Source of the DNA: Bacillota bacterium
Lineage (GTDB): Bacteria; Bacillota; Clostridia; Acetivibrionales; DSM-1351
DNA: 64,000 nucleotides
Assembly (NCBI GenBank): GCA_023415305.1
Contig: JAEZKZ010000050.1
Coordinates: 62,001 to 126,000, forward strand
Direction: 5' to 3'
Positions 35,464-44,882 of this stretch are shown here, piece by piece; position 1 is the stretch's first letter; each line of letters starts with the position of its first letter. The notes under the pieces were generated by a model. It was not told where the DNA came from, ran no database searches, and saw only the letters and a program-made list of their open reading frames with translations. The translations under genes were made by a program, and so were the position numbers.

Positions 35464-35621
35464 ACGCACTCCTTAATTTCTTTTTGACACAATTAATACA
35501 AATAAATTGCTAAGTATAATTGTACAAAATTATATAATTTTTGTAAAATACATAATTAAAATTACTCTTGCTTTTAGAGATATTTTGTATTAGAATTTTT
35601 ATGCAATCAACAATTTCATTT

Positions 35622-35682
35622 GAGCAACGACGCTCTCTTCAGATTTATGATGTTTAAAGAAGAGCTTTTCTTCTTTTTTTAT
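35622..35682 (+). promoter_or_regulatory. amt leader: terminator with overlapping ANTAR-like hairpin
   Basis: A terminator pairs GCTCTCTTC (35632-35640) with GAAGAGC (35659-35665), followed by a T-rich run to 35682. Its 5' arm overlaps a small hairpin GAGC-AACGAC-GCTC (35622-35635) whose hexaloop has A at position 1 and G at 4, the recognition pattern of ANTAR antiterminators. I did not find a clear first (P1) hairpin. The remaining leader, 35470-35790, is AT-rich without other structure. Confidence 0.6.
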
Positions 35683-35790
35683 TTCTGAAATCTTTTTTAA
35701 TTCTAATTTTATTTCAACGAAATACAATGGCGTGTTTCCGGATTAATTCAATATGATGTATTTAATTGAATTACGAAAGGGGTATAATAC

Positions 35791-36972
35791 ATGAGCTCTG
35801 TCAATGTATTGTTTTTAATGCTTGGAGCAGTTATGATTCTTGCCATGCACGCCGGTTTTGCATTCCTGGAAGCTGGAAGTGTAAGCAGAAAAAATCAGGT
35901 TAATGCTTTTAATAAAATTATTTTTGATTGGTCAGTTACTACAGTTGCTTATTTTATAATTGGATTTCCAATCTCGTACGGAATTGTACTGTATTCAAAT
36001 AACAGTATCTTTACTCAGCAAAACGGTCTGGAACTGGTTAGGTTCTTCTTCCTTCTAGGATTTGCTGCGTGTATACCTGCAATAATTTCAGGTGGCGTTG
36101 TGGGAAGAATGAAGTTTTTTACTCAATCTCTGGGAGCTGCCATTCTCGGCGGAATAATTTATCCATTTTTTGAGAGCCTTGTATGGGGTAAAAACTCTCT
36201 TATGGGGCAAAAGGGTTCATTTTTTGAAAAGGTTTTCGGCACGCCCTTCCATGATTTTGCAGGGTCAGTTGTTGTTCATTCTCTTGGAGGTTGGATTGCC
36301 TTGGGAGCAGTAGTTGTTCTTGGACCCCGGTTGGGCAGATTTAGCGGTAAATTTAATACCAAGCCCAGTAACATTCCTTTTCTGACACTTGGAAGCTGGA
36401 TTCTGATTGTGGGTTGGTTTGGCTTTAATGTAATGAGTGCCCAGAATGTAGATACAATATCGGGTTTGGTTGTTCTAAATTCTTTGATGGCAATGGTTGG
36501 CGGCACTATTTCTGGTCTGGTTTTCTCAAAAAATGATGTAGGTTTTACCCATAATGGTGCCTTAGCCGGGCTGATAGCCATTTGCGCAGGTTCGGATGTT
36601 GTTCATCCGTTTGCAGCACTGTTTATCGGTGCTATAGCCGGACTTATATTTATTATCTTTTTTGGGCTGGAGGCTAAATGGAAAATTGATGATGTATTGG
36701 GAGTCTGGCCTTTGCATGGCATAAATGGCACCTGGGGAGGCATCGCAGCTGGCATCTTTGGAAGAAAGGCTCTTGGAGGAGTTTATGACCTAAGTTTTTC
36801 AGCCCAGCTGGCAGGCTCGTTGTTAGCTATGGTATATGCCTTTGCAGTAGGTTTTATATTATACAAAGTAATCGACCTGATCTTTGGTATAAGGGTAAGC
36901 GAGCAGGAGGAATTTATTGGAGCTGATCTCACCTTCCACAGAATTGATGCAAATCCGGAACAAACTCTTTAA
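35791..36972 (+). CDS. amt: Ammonium transporter
   Basis: 393-residue membrane protein with about eleven hydrophobic segments. The two pore histidines are in VVHSLGGWIALGA and WPLHGINGTWGGIAAG, and the N-terminus AMHAGFAFLEAGSVSRKN is typical. Conducts ammonium across the cytoplasmic membrane. Paired with a PII protein gene 133 bp downstream, the usual amtB-glnK partnership. Controlled, it appears, by transcription termination in the leader. Confidence 0.96.
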   Translation: MSSVNVLFLMLGAVMILAMHAGFAFLEAGSVSRKNQVNAFNKIIFDWSVTTVAYFIIGFPISYGIVLYSNNSIFTQQNGLELVRFFFLLGFAACIPAIISGGVVGRMKFFTQSLGAAILGGIIYPFFESLVWGKNSLMGQKGSFFEKVFGTPFHDFAGSVVVHSLGGWIALGAVVVLGPRLGRFSGKFNTKPSNIPFLTLGSWILIVGWFGFNVMSAQNVDTISGLVVLNSLMAMVGGTISGLVFSKNDVGFTHNGALAGLIAICAGSDVVHPFAALFIGAIAGLIFIIFFGLEAKWKIDDVLGVWPLHGINGTWGGIAAGIFGRKALGGVYDLSFSAQLAGSLLAMVYAFAVGFILYKVIDLIFGIRVSEQEEFIGADLTFHRIDANPEQTL

Positions 36973-37105
36973 GCTAGTTATACTTAATTCAGAATATTTT
37001 TAACTTTTTTAATTTGAACTTATAGCAACAAACTATAAAAAAACACTATGACAGTTGATATAGTTAGTAACAGTTTATATATCGCCAGAAAGGAGGCACA
37101 CTGCT

Positions 37106-37447
37106 ATGAAAATGGTAATAGCAATAGTGAGACCCGAAGCTGTAGAGGATGTAAAAGCAGCTCTGTTTGACGCAGAAATACATAAAATGACAGTATCCCA
37201 TGTTAAGGGCTGTGGACAGCAGATGGGTTACACTGAGAGCTACAGAGGAAGTGTAAGCACAGTAAACCTGTTGACAAAGGTTAGATTTGAGATCGCAGTA
37301 AACGATGACTTTGTTAAACCTACCGTAGAGGCAATCATGAAGGTTGCTAAAACAGGTAAAATCGGAGATGGCAAGATTTTTGTACAGCCTGTTGAAGAAT
37401 GCTACAGAATCAGGACAGGCGAGCAAGGCTTTGAGGCTATCGGATGA
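37106..37447 (+). CDS. PII nitrogen-regulatory protein lacking Tyr51
   Basis: 113 residues of the GlnB/GlnK family: MVIAIVRPEAVEDVKAAL and the C-terminal DGKIFVQPVEECYRIRTGE. In the T-loop the sequence is YTESYRGSVSTVN, where Escherichia PII has TELYRGAEYMVD, so the Glu50-Tyr51 pair is replaced by Val-Ser and uridylylation is not possible there. It probably still senses ATP/ADP/2-oxoglutarate and gates the adjacent transporter. AGGAGG before the ATG. Confidence 0.93.
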   Translation: MKMVIAIVRPEAVEDVKAALFDAEIHKMTVSHVKGCGQQMGYTESYRGSVSTVNLLTKVRFEIAVNDDFVKPTVEAIMKVAKTGKIGDGKIFVQPVEECYRIRTGEQGFEAIG

Positions 37448-37526
37448 CATTTGATACCATATGAAATATTTGTTACATATAGCATAAATAGAATTTGATT
37501 ATACTTTCCTTGAGAGACTGTGAAAT

Positions 37527-37558
37527 AAAGCCTGCGTTTGCAGGCTTTCCTTTTTTGT
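37527..37558 (+). terminator. Terminator after the PII gene
   Basis: Perfect stem AAAGCCTGC / GCAGGCTTT, then CCTTTTTTG. Lies 4 bp from the convergent amidase stop, so it may act both ways. Confidence 0.88.
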
Positions 37559-37562
37559 ATAA

Positions 37563-38462
37563 CTACTCAGCTGCCCTAATGGATTTATGGTAATTTTCCA
37601 CACCTTCTACTATCCCTGAAACTATTTTATTCTGGTAGTCATCTGTGTTTAACAGCTTATCCTCGTCAGGATTTGTCATAAACCCCATCTCCAAAAGCAC
37701 CACAGGTATTTGTGACCAGTTAAACCCTGTTAAATCAGTACTCTTTACCGTCCCCTTGGATTGAGCCTTTGTCTTTTTTAGAACAGCTTCCATTATATAT
37801 TTTCCGGCCAGGTCACTTTTCTCAAGCAAATCCTTATCCTTAATATACTTGCTTCCCGGCACCATCATTAGTACTCCTGCAACACTTTTATCATCAGACC
37901 CATTTGCATGGATTCTTATGGTCAAATCCGCACCGGATGAGTTCCAAAACTTGGTTCTTTCTATATTGGTCATATTACAAACATTATTTTCTCTTACCAT
38001 TACTATTTTAGCTCCTTTATCGGCCAGAGCTTTTTTTAGCTTTAATGAAACTGACAAATTAAGGCTTTCTTCAGTTATTTTTGTTACTGTTCCAACTGTT
38101 CCTCCGGCTGTTGCCGCTTTCATACTTTGGGAGCCGGGTGCTACTGGCTCTTTCTTTCTGACCTTCTTTGTTAATTTCCCATGCCCTGGATCTATACATA
38201 TTGTCAAGCCTTCCAGGCTACCCTTTTCTTTAATTTTAGATCTATCGGTCTCATTCTTAGTTCTGTCGACCTCATTCTTAGTTGTACTGGCCTCATTTAT
38301 AGTTTCATTGACCACATCTATGTCTTTTATTGCTATCCCTGTAGCTGTTTTTTTGATCGTTGAATTCTCCTTGCTGCTGACTGTCTCCTGATAACTTCCC
38401 ATACAACCCATGAAGAATGAGAATGTGATCAATATAATTATTGTTTTAAAGAAATTCTTCAT
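37563..38462 (-). CDS. N-acetylmuramoyl-L-alanine amidase lipoprotein
   Basis: 299 residues. Lipoprotein signal with lipobox FMGC (Cys20), a polar linker with near-repeats NE(A)STTKNEVDRTKNETDRSK (about 55-75), and an Amidase_3 catalytic domain from about 85. Zinc ligands show in ICIDPGHG, the Glu in ITEESLNL, His in IRIHANGSD, and the catalytic Glu in VVLLEMGFMTN. It cleaves the amide between MurNAc and the stem peptide, anchored outside the membrane. Confidence 0.92.
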   Translation of the reverse strand: MKNFFKTIIILITFSFFMGCMGSYQETVSSKENSTIKKTATGIAIKDIDVVNETINEASTTKNEVDRTKNETDRSKIKEKGSLEGLTICIDPGHGKLTKKVRKKEPVAPGSQSMKAATAGGTVGTVTKITEESLNLSVSLKLKKALADKGAKIVMVRENNVCNMTNIERTKFWNSSGADLTIRIHANGSDDKSVAGVLMMVPGSKYIKDKDLLEKSDLAGKYIMEAVLKKTKAQSKGTVKSTDLTGFNWSQIPVVLLEMGFMTNPDEDKLLNTDDYQNKIVSGIVEGVENYHKSIRAAE

Positions 38463-38581
38463 TAAAAATATCTCCTATCCTGTACGGCAGATTTAACTTA
38501 AATTGGTACTATCATCTATAAAATATCCCTGACTATATATTTGAATATTTTATATTTATTATACCAATTATACCGGACAAT

Positions 38582-38611
38582 AAAAAAGTTCCGGTTACCC
38601 GGAACTTTTTT
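38582..38611 (-). terminator. Chemoreceptor terminator
   Basis: Perfect 13-bp arms AAAAAAGTTCCGG and CCGGAACTTTTTT, 17 bp past the stop of the chemoreceptor gene. Confidence 0.92.
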
Positions 38612-38627
38612 GGAAATCTTCTTTCGC

Positions 38628-40883
38628 TTATTCTGTTTTAAATTTATCCAACTCTCTGTTTAAGGCTGCGGCAACTTCATTCAATTCCTGTGCATTATTG
38701 GCAAGGTCTTCTGCTGATGCCATCTGCTGTTGTGTACTTGCAGATATTTCCTGAGTTGTTGCTGCCGATTCCTCAGCCACAGCAGAGATATTTTCCATGG
38801 ATTCCAGAACTTTTTCCTTGGATTTCATAATATTACCGACAGATTTTTCTGTTCTCTCAATATTAGTCATTACCTCCTGCATTGCAGTGAATACTGTCTT
38901 GAACATTTCCTCGGTACTATTAACAGCAAGTATTTGCTCACTTACAACTGCATTTGAATTCGTAACCTCTTCAACTGTATCGTTGGTTTTCTTGCCGATT
39001 GAAGCTACGATATTGTTGATATTGCTTGTGAATTCCTTCGATTGTTCAGCAAGCTTCTTAACCTCATTTGCAACAACAGCGAAACCTTTTCCTGCTTCTC
39101 CGGCACGGGCAGCTTCTATGGAGGCATTCAATGACAGAAGGTTGGTTTGTTCTGAAATACCAATCATAATTTTAAGTATCTTCTGTATTTCCTTCATACT
39201 GTTACTCAAGTCAGTAATGTTATTGGAAACCCTGTTTGTAGTCTCACTAACCTGATTTGATTTTACATTTAATTCATTAATTGTCTTAGAGGCATTTTCA
39301 CTGAGATTATTTATTTTATTGGCTATGGCTGTAACCTGTAGAACGTCATCACTAACATATGTAATACCTTCAGACAGCTTGTCCATGTGAGCAACACTGT
39401 CATTGATTTCATTAGCCTGGTCTGTTGCACCTTTAGCTATCTGTTCTACAGTCACAGATACCTGCTCTGAGGAAGTATAAGTCGCATCTGAGGCAGCTGC
39501 TATCTTAGCTGCAGCACTAATAACATTCATTGATGATCGTCTCACCTGTGATACAAGTGCGTTGATATTTGAAAGCATATCATTATAGTTCCTGCATACT
39601 TCCCCTATCTCGTCTGTTTCATTATCATCTATATGGCTTGTCAAATCACCTTCCTTTGCTCTCTTCATGGTAAGAACAAGTTTATTCAAAGGTGTCGAAA
39701 CACTTTTCGATATGACAGTACACAAAACCAAAGCAACTATAATACATAAAATTCCAATAACTATTATACTATTTCTCAGTTTATTTGCATCGTTGTTCAA
39801 ATAACTGTATGGAACCACTGAAACTACGTACCAGTCCTTGTCCTCATCTATCTGTGAATATGAAACAAGGCTGAAGTCCTTGTTGACATTCATCTCAATA
39901 TTTCCGGATTTTCTCATCTCATACTTAATTTTATTTTTTACCTTTTCATCTATGTCTTTCTTGATTCTTTCACCTATGCTCTTTGACTCATCATTTGACC
40001 CGTTCAGTGGAAACGCAGCCTCATCTCTTGATGCCAATATCTTACCTGTTGAGTCAATAATTAAAATAGGAAAACCTATACCGGTTTTTTCGTCTTTACC
40101 TATGTTCAGGTTATTAAAAGAAACTGCCAGAAAATTATCCTTGGGGATAACTACCATTTTTGCAGCAACTCCTCCGCTTGCCAGAGAATTGACGTTCTTC
40201 CTTACCCCCCATGCAGTTTTTTCTTTTCCTGATGCCGTAATAGAAATATCTGTCCATTCAAGCTTCTTTGTGTCAAAGTTCGCCATTTTCTCATTGTCTA
40301 CTGTTATGGTAGCCGCATTATACACTTCGGGTCTATCAAATTTTTCTCCGTGGAAAAACCCGACAAACTGAATATCTTTTGTTGTTGCGAATTTATTTGT
40401 TAAAAAATCAGATATTAATCTTGATTGCATTAATCTCTCATACTCGTCTGCCGAAGTGTCTTGTGCCACTGCATCCTGAATTGTCGAGGACAGTCCAACA
40501 TCCATAATATAGTTCTCTACACGTTCTATTTCATTGTTCAAAACCAGACTAGTCTGGTTTGTAACCTGAATTGAATAGGTTTTCACCTTATTATCTATCG
40601 TATTCGTTGAGCTGGTGTATGAAGATATTCCGGTTATAAGCAGCGTTGCAACCAACAATATTACAAAGGATGCTATTAGTCTGGTCTGAATTTTCAATTT
40701 TCTCAAAAGAAAAAAGTTATTTGACACTTCTTTAATATTCGACATTTTTTCATTACTTAAAATACTTTTATTTCCAGACTGACTGCCCTTGGTTTTATGT
40801 GGCTTTTTAATTATCGACAAAGCCGAAGATACCACTTTTTCAAGGATTTCCTTAATTCTCGTTAATGCCGGTTTAATATTCAT
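38628..40883 (-). CDS. Methyl-accepting chemotaxis protein
   Basis: 751 residues. A cytosolic basic N-terminus of about 65 residues precedes the first membrane segment ([20 protein letters not shown]). An extracellular dCache-like sensor (about 90-375), second membrane segment ([20 protein letters not shown]), HAMP, then the signalling coiled-coil with the hairpin tip [20 protein letters not shown]. The ligand is unknown. The N-terminal extension before TM1 is unusual for receptors. Stand-alone gene. Confidence 0.95.
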   Translation of the reverse strand: MNIKPALTRIKEILEKVVSSALSIIKKPHKTKGSQSGNKSILSNEKMSNIKEVSNNFFLLRKLKIQTRLIASFVILLVATLLITGISSYTSSTNTIDNKVKTYSIQVTNQTSLVLNNEIERVENYIMDVGLSSTIQDAVAQDTSADEYERLMQSRLISDFLTNKFATTKDIQFVGFFHGEKFDRPEVYNAATITVDNEKMANFDTKKLEWTDISITASGKEKTAWGVRKNVNSLASGGVAAKMVVIPKDNFLAVSFNNLNIGKDEKTGIGFPILIIDSTGKILASRDEAAFPLNGSNDESKSIGERIKKDIDEKVKNKIKYEMRKSGNIEMNVNKDFSLVSYSQIDEDKDWYVVSVVPYSYLNNDANKLRNSIIVIGILCIIVALVLCTVISKSVSTPLNKLVLTMKRAKEGDLTSHIDDNETDEIGEVCRNYNDMLSNINALVSQVRRSSMNVISAAAKIAAASDATYTSSEQVSVTVEQIAKGATDQANEINDSVAHMDKLSEGITYVSDDVLQVTAIANKINNLSENASKTINELNVKSNQVSETTNRVSNNITDLSNSMKEIQKILKIMIGISEQTNLLSLNASIEAARAGEAGKGFAVVANEVKKLAEQSKEFTSNINNIVASIGKKTNDTVEEVTNSNAVVSEQILAVNSTEEMFKTVFTAMQEVMTNIERTEKSVGNIMKSKEKVLESMENISAVAEESAATTQEISASTQQQMASAEDLANNAQELNEVAAALNRELDKFKTE

Positions 40884-41107
40884 AAACTCGCCTCACGTTC
40901 CTATTGAATTTAGTGATTCGACACTATTCTCTCTATACCTCTATGATACTTCACCAACCATATTTAATCAAGTAAATTTTGACAATTATAACATTAAAAT
41001 AGCCAGTTATTTTTGTATAAAATATATATTTGTTATACATATTTTTACATTTTGTTGGCCTTTATTTGACTATTGTATAACCTATAATCGGCATAAAAAG
41101 ACTTTTT

Positions 41108-42124
41108 TCACTTTAATGGATTTGTAAGAAGAACTGCCGCGGCAACTGTGAAGAATATCAACATTAACGCCAAAGAGAAAACTGATATTTTTTTATAACT
41201 CAGTACACTAAGAATTCTTTTATTTATACTTGAACTGCCAAAAGCCGACATCACACGATATTGCCGATCTGTTCCTACAGCCAGTAATGTCTGTGCATAG
41301 TCTTTTCTTTCATCAGATGTAAGCTCTTTCACAGCCCGTAAATCACAAGTAAGCTCCATATCCTCAGTAAATTTACTAATAAATATCCATGCTAGTGGGT
41401 TAAACCAGTGAATACAGGCAGTAACCAAAGAAACAATCCTAATAAAATTGTCTTTTCGTCTCACATGAACATTCTCATGTAAAATTATGTATTTAAGCCC
41501 AAAGTCCCCAAGACAGCTTATCGGAATCAATATCCTCTGTCGAAAAATACCCTGTACCATGGGTGTATCAATTACCTTACATATGTACACCGGCGCAGCC
41601 GCCTTTGCACTTAATTCATTGAAATACTTAACAGGCTTGTTAATAAACAACTGTTCATCAGCTGCAATATTCATACCGGGTATGCTGTAGCCCACTGTGG
41701 CTGGCTTCAGCCGCCTGCAAGTAATAAAATATATTGCCCCTGCCAAAATAACGGAACCTGCTAATCCGATTATCCATACGTAAGATGCTATCGAGAATAT
41801 TTTTTCAAGCTGACCGGTTTTAAAGGTCACAGGAAAATATGTATCTGCTGCACCAATTGAATTGGACATACTCAAGCTAATACTTCTTTCCTTCATACCC
41901 GGTACAGCTATTACCTTTTTAACCAGAGAACCTGTTAAATTTAAAATACTTACCCTGCTTGATACTGAAAAAGGTACTATAAATTTCAGAAGAACAAGAG
42001 TCCACATCCAATAAATTGCCAGCCTTGGGATAAACTTAATCATTCTCAGAATCAGAAGCAGAAGTCCGATTATCGATGCAAAAATACTCATGTTGATTAA
42101 TGCATAAAAAACAGTGTTTAGCAT
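41108..42124 (-). CDS. BlaR1/M56-family membrane metallopeptidase
   Basis: About 338 residues: N-terminal membrane helices, the zinc site in IILHENVHVRRKDN (HExxH), a last membrane segment (VFSLALMLIFFTVAAAVLL) and then an immediate stop. BlaR1 proper has an extra C-terminal penicillin-binding sensor; it is absent here, so the signal is unlikely to be direct beta-lactam acylation. The ATG at 42124 has GGAGG 5 nt upstream and is 27 bp from the BlaI stop. Expected to cleave or signal to the adjacent BlaI. Confidence 0.86.
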   Translation of the reverse strand: MLNTVFYALINMSIFASIIGLLLLILRMIKFIPRLAIYWMWTLVLLKFIVPFSVSSRVSILNLTGSLVKKVIAVPGMKERSISLSMSNSIGAADTYFPVTFKTGQLEKIFSIASYVWIIGLAGSVILAGAIYFITCRRLKPATVGYSIPGMNIAADEQLFINKPVKYFNELSAKAAAPVYICKVIDTPMVQGIFRQRILIPISCLGDFGLKYIILHENVHVRRKDNFIRIVSLVTACIHWFNPLAWIFISKFTEDMELTCDLRAVKELTSDERKDYAQTLLAVGTDRQYRVMSAFGSSSINKRILSVLSYKKISVFSLALMLIFFTVAAAVLLTNPLK

Positions 42125-42150
42125 GTCACCCTCCATGTCAGCATTGGTAA

Positions 42151-42516
42151 CTACTCTCCGCTTTTCTCAATAATCCGCTTCAGTTCTTCTATCTCTTCAC
42201 GAGTTAACTTTTCCTTTCCTATGAAAGAAGAAAAGAATAGTTTTTTTGAACCCTTGTATAATTTATTTATAAGGGTTGAGGTTTCGGCCAATTGTACCTG
42301 TTCCCTTGAAATTACGGGAAAACACATAAAATTGGGTTCCTCCCGCCTGATGGCACCTTTCTCAACCAGTTTTTTTAAAATGGTATATGTGGTATTTTTA
42401 TTCCAGCCTGTTGTTTCTCCGGCAAGTATGGAAATCTCCTTGGCAGTAACAGGGCCTTTATCCCATAAAAGCTCCATTACTTTAATTTCGCTGTCAAAAA
42501 GCTTTATTTGCTCCAT
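42151..42516 (-). CDS. BlaI/MecI/CopY-family repressor
   Basis: About 121 residues: winged-helix domain FDSEIKVMELLWDKGPVTAKEISILAGETTGWNKNTTYTILKKLVEKGAIRRE, then dimer helices. Start ATG 42516 with GGAGG in front. Partner of the M56 protease just downstream. No beta-lactamase gene is nearby; the targets are probably this operon and distant genes. Confidence 0.92.
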   Translation of the reverse strand: MEQIKLFDSEIKVMELLWDKGPVTAKEISILAGETTGWNKNTTYTILKKLVEKGAIRREEPNFMCFPVISREQVQLAETSTLINKLYKGSKKLFFSSFIGKEKLTREEIEELKRIIEKSGE

Positions 42517-42625
42517 CACAGATTTTCCTCCAATTTTAATACAATGACTATTCATAATATAGCTGCAGTCAGAACAACTACCCTCATTCAGCGAATAGCT
42601 GAAGAAACATTCTTAACTCTAATAT

Positions 42626-42655
42626 AAAACTACTGCTATAGTCTAGTTTTGTCAA
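42626..42655 (-). promoter_or_regulatory. Probable BlaI promoter/operator
   Basis: On the minus strand a -35 TTGACA (42650-42655) is followed by the dyad AAAACTA-N11-TAGTTTT (42626-42650) occupying the promoter spacer. An inner ACTA/TAGT pair is also visible. Assigned to BlaI by position only. Confidence 0.55.
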
Positions 42656-42728
42656 TACATTATTTTATCCAGTTGGAAAACCTGTTTTAATTTAGGCTGA
42701 GCTCCATAAATACCTCCGATATTGTCAT

Positions 42729-43541
42729 TTATTCCAGATATCCTGCTCTGGGAGTTATCCCAAAGGCTTTAGCCAGTATCTTCAGATTTTCATCAGTAAT
42801 AGTTTGTTTAATGGGCATATTCATAATTTTTATATATATTTCAGCTGCTTTTTCAACTGTTTCAATGAGCCCAAAGGTTTCATCAAGGTCTTTTCCTGTA
42901 CCGAATATGCCATGTTGAGCCCATACAACTACTCTGAATTCCTTCATTTTTCCGGCAGTAACCCTGCCTATTTCTTCATTACCGCACAGCATCCATGGCA
43001 GTACACTGACCCCATCGGGGAACACTACTAGACATTCGGTACACATCTGCCAGAGAGTTCTTGTAAATGCTTTTTCATCAAGATCATGTACAAAGGTCAT
43101 GGCTATGGTGTTTGTAGGATGAGTGTGAATAACCACCCTGTGGCTTGGTTCAACCTTAAGCCGCTCAATATGAGTCATCAGGTGGGCAGGCAGTTCACTG
43201 GTAGGTCTGCCCCCGTCCTCGTAGCCCCAAAGCAGCTCAAGACTTTTTCCATCCCCGGTAACCTTAACTATTCCCAAATTTATACCGGGGGAATCCATTA
43301 CATTTTTAAAGTACTTTCCGGTACCGGTAACAACAAATATCCTGCCTGCCAGAGGAGTTCCGTCAAAGGTCATCGGGATATTCCTTACCGGTCTGTTTAT
43401 GTCCAGATATTCGGCCACTTCCGTCTCCGGTACTATATAGCTTATATTTCCGCCGTTTCTCTCATCCCAGCCCAACCTGTACAGGTTGGAGGTCAGCTTG
43501 CATATTTCAGTAATAAAAGGTGCTGATAATATATCTTTCAT
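42729..43541 (-). CDS. rhaD: Rhamnulose-1-phosphate aldolase
   Basis: Zinc-dependent class II aldolase splitting rhamnulose 1-phosphate to dihydroxyacetone phosphate and lactaldehyde. About 270 residues: GGNISY, FVVTGTGKYF, the metal histidines HTHPTN, and WAQHGIFGTG. The ATG at 43541 gives family length and leaves a 49-bp gap after rhaA; an upstream in-frame start at 43622 would overlap rhaA. The ribosome site GAGAGAT is weak. Confidence 0.93.
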   Translation of the reverse strand: MKDILSAPFITEICKLTSNLYRLGWDERNGGNISYIVPETEVAEYLDINRPVRNIPMTFDGTPLAGRIFVVTGTGKYFKNVMDSPGINLGIVKVTGDGKSLELLWGYEDGGRPTSELPAHLMTHIERLKVEPSHRVVIHTHPTNTIAMTFVHDLDEKAFTRTLWQMCTECLVVFPDGVSVLPWMLCGNEEIGRVTAGKMKEFRVVVWAQHGIFGTGKDLDETFGLIETVEKAAEIYIKIMNMPIKQTITDENLKILAKAFGITPRAGYLE

Positions 43542-43590
43542 CTCAGATCTCTCTTTTCTCTTAGTTTGGTCTTGATAATAGTCTTCTTTG

Positions 43591-44847
43591 TTATCTTCTG
43601 ATTTTAAGTACTTCACTTTCATACTTTTTCACTTCAGTAAGCCAGGTTTCTCTAACGGGTACTCCCATTGTCTGACAATAGTAATCCCATACTGCTCCGA
43701 ACGGATAGGTTTTCAGTTCTTCCAGCATAGCCAGCCTGCTGGTGTAATCACGCTCCAGCTCCAGCTGCTTAAGCTGCTCTGTTGGTTCGATCAAGGCTTT
43801 AAGTAAAGCCTTGATCATATTTCGGCTGCCGATAACCCATGCAGCAATTCTATTAATGCTTCCGTCAAAGAAATCAAGCCCTATATGAGTGCGCTCCAGA
43901 AGGTTACTCCTTACAAGTGATTGAGCAATATGATTAAGCTCATCATCCATAATTACAACATGATCACTGTCCCATCTTACAGGGCGGCTCACATGTAAAA
44001 GCAACTGATCTGTAAACATCAATACTGTGGTTATCTTGTCGGATATAACCTCTGTTGGATGGAAGTGGCCTGCATCAAGACATACTGCCTTGTTATTCTT
44101 AACAGCATATCCGAGACAGAACTCATTTGAGCCTACAACATAGCTTTCTGTACCTATTCCAAAAACCTTGCTTTCCACTGCGTCAATATTGTATTTGGGA
44201 TCAATTTTGTCGGTGAATACCTCATCAAGTGCACTCTTCATACGCTGTCTTGGAGCTTCGCGATCAACCGGAATATCCTTGTATCCGTCAGGAAACCAGA
44301 AGTTGGTGACACATGTCTGTCCCAGTTCCTTTCCAAAATACTCACCTATTTTTCGGCTCTTTTTACAGTGTCTGATCCAGAAATGTCTTGTGTCCTTGTC
44401 AGCACTACTTATGGTAAATCCACTTTCGGCCATTGGGTGTGAAAAACAGGTGGGATTGAAATCAAGCCCGAGGCCCTGCTGCTTTGCCCAATTTACCCAA
44501 CCCTCAAAATGTCTCGGCTCCAATTGATCCAAATCCACTTTTTCATTTGTATCAGCATATATAGCATGCAAATTAACCTTATGTTTACCCGGTATGAAGC
44601 TTAAGGCTTTTTCGATATCCCGCCTGAGTTCCTGTACATTATTTGCAGCCCCTGGGTACTTCCCTGTTACCTGAATTCCACCGCTTAACTCCTGTTCCTT
44701 GAATAGAAATCCCGAGACATCATCACCCTGCCAGCAGTGAAGAGATATTTTAGTTTTCTTTAAGTCCTCAATAGCCTTGTCTGTATCTACTCCAACTCTT
44801 GTATAAGCCCTTTTTGCAAGTTCATATGCTTCAATAATTTCACTCAT
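43591..44847 (-). CDS. rhaA: L-rhamnose isomerase
   Basis: Converts L-rhamnose to L-rhamnulose. 418 residues, family length: [40 protein letters not shown] and the [10 protein letters not shown] segment carrying metal ligands. In the rhaB-rhaA-rhaD order on one strand, 35 bp after rhaB. Confidence 0.97.
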   Translation of the reverse strand: MSEIIEAYELAKRAYTRVGVDTDKAIEDLKKTKISLHCWQGDDVSGFLFKEQELSGGIQVTGKYPGAANNVQELRRDIEKALSFIPGKHKVNLHAIYADTNEKVDLDQLEPRHFEGWVNWAKQQGLGLDFNPTCFSHPMAESGFTISSADKDTRHFWIRHCKKSRKIGEYFGKELGQTCVTNFWFPDGYKDIPVDREAPRQRMKSALDEVFTDKIDPKYNIDAVESKVFGIGTESYVVGSNEFCLGYAVKNNKAVCLDAGHFHPTEVISDKITTVLMFTDQLLLHVSRPVRWDSDHVVIMDDELNHIAQSLVRSNLLERTHIGLDFFDGSINRIAAWVIGSRNMIKALLKALIEPTEQLKQLELERDYTSRLAMLEELKTYPFGAVWDYYCQTMGVPVRETWLTEVKKYESEVLKIRR

Positions 44848-44882
44848 GATTATCCTCCCTACTATCTTTCAAAATCTTCTTT

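Noticed and set aside
35541..35621. First (P1) hairpin of an ANTAR tandem upstream of the amt terminator
   Set aside because: I could not find a stable stem with an A1/G4 hexaloop here, so only the second hairpin is claimed.
39838..40371. 177-codon plus-strand frame opposite the chemoreceptor sensor domain
   Set aside because: Shadow of the chemoreceptor; Ser/Phe-rich and without start signals.
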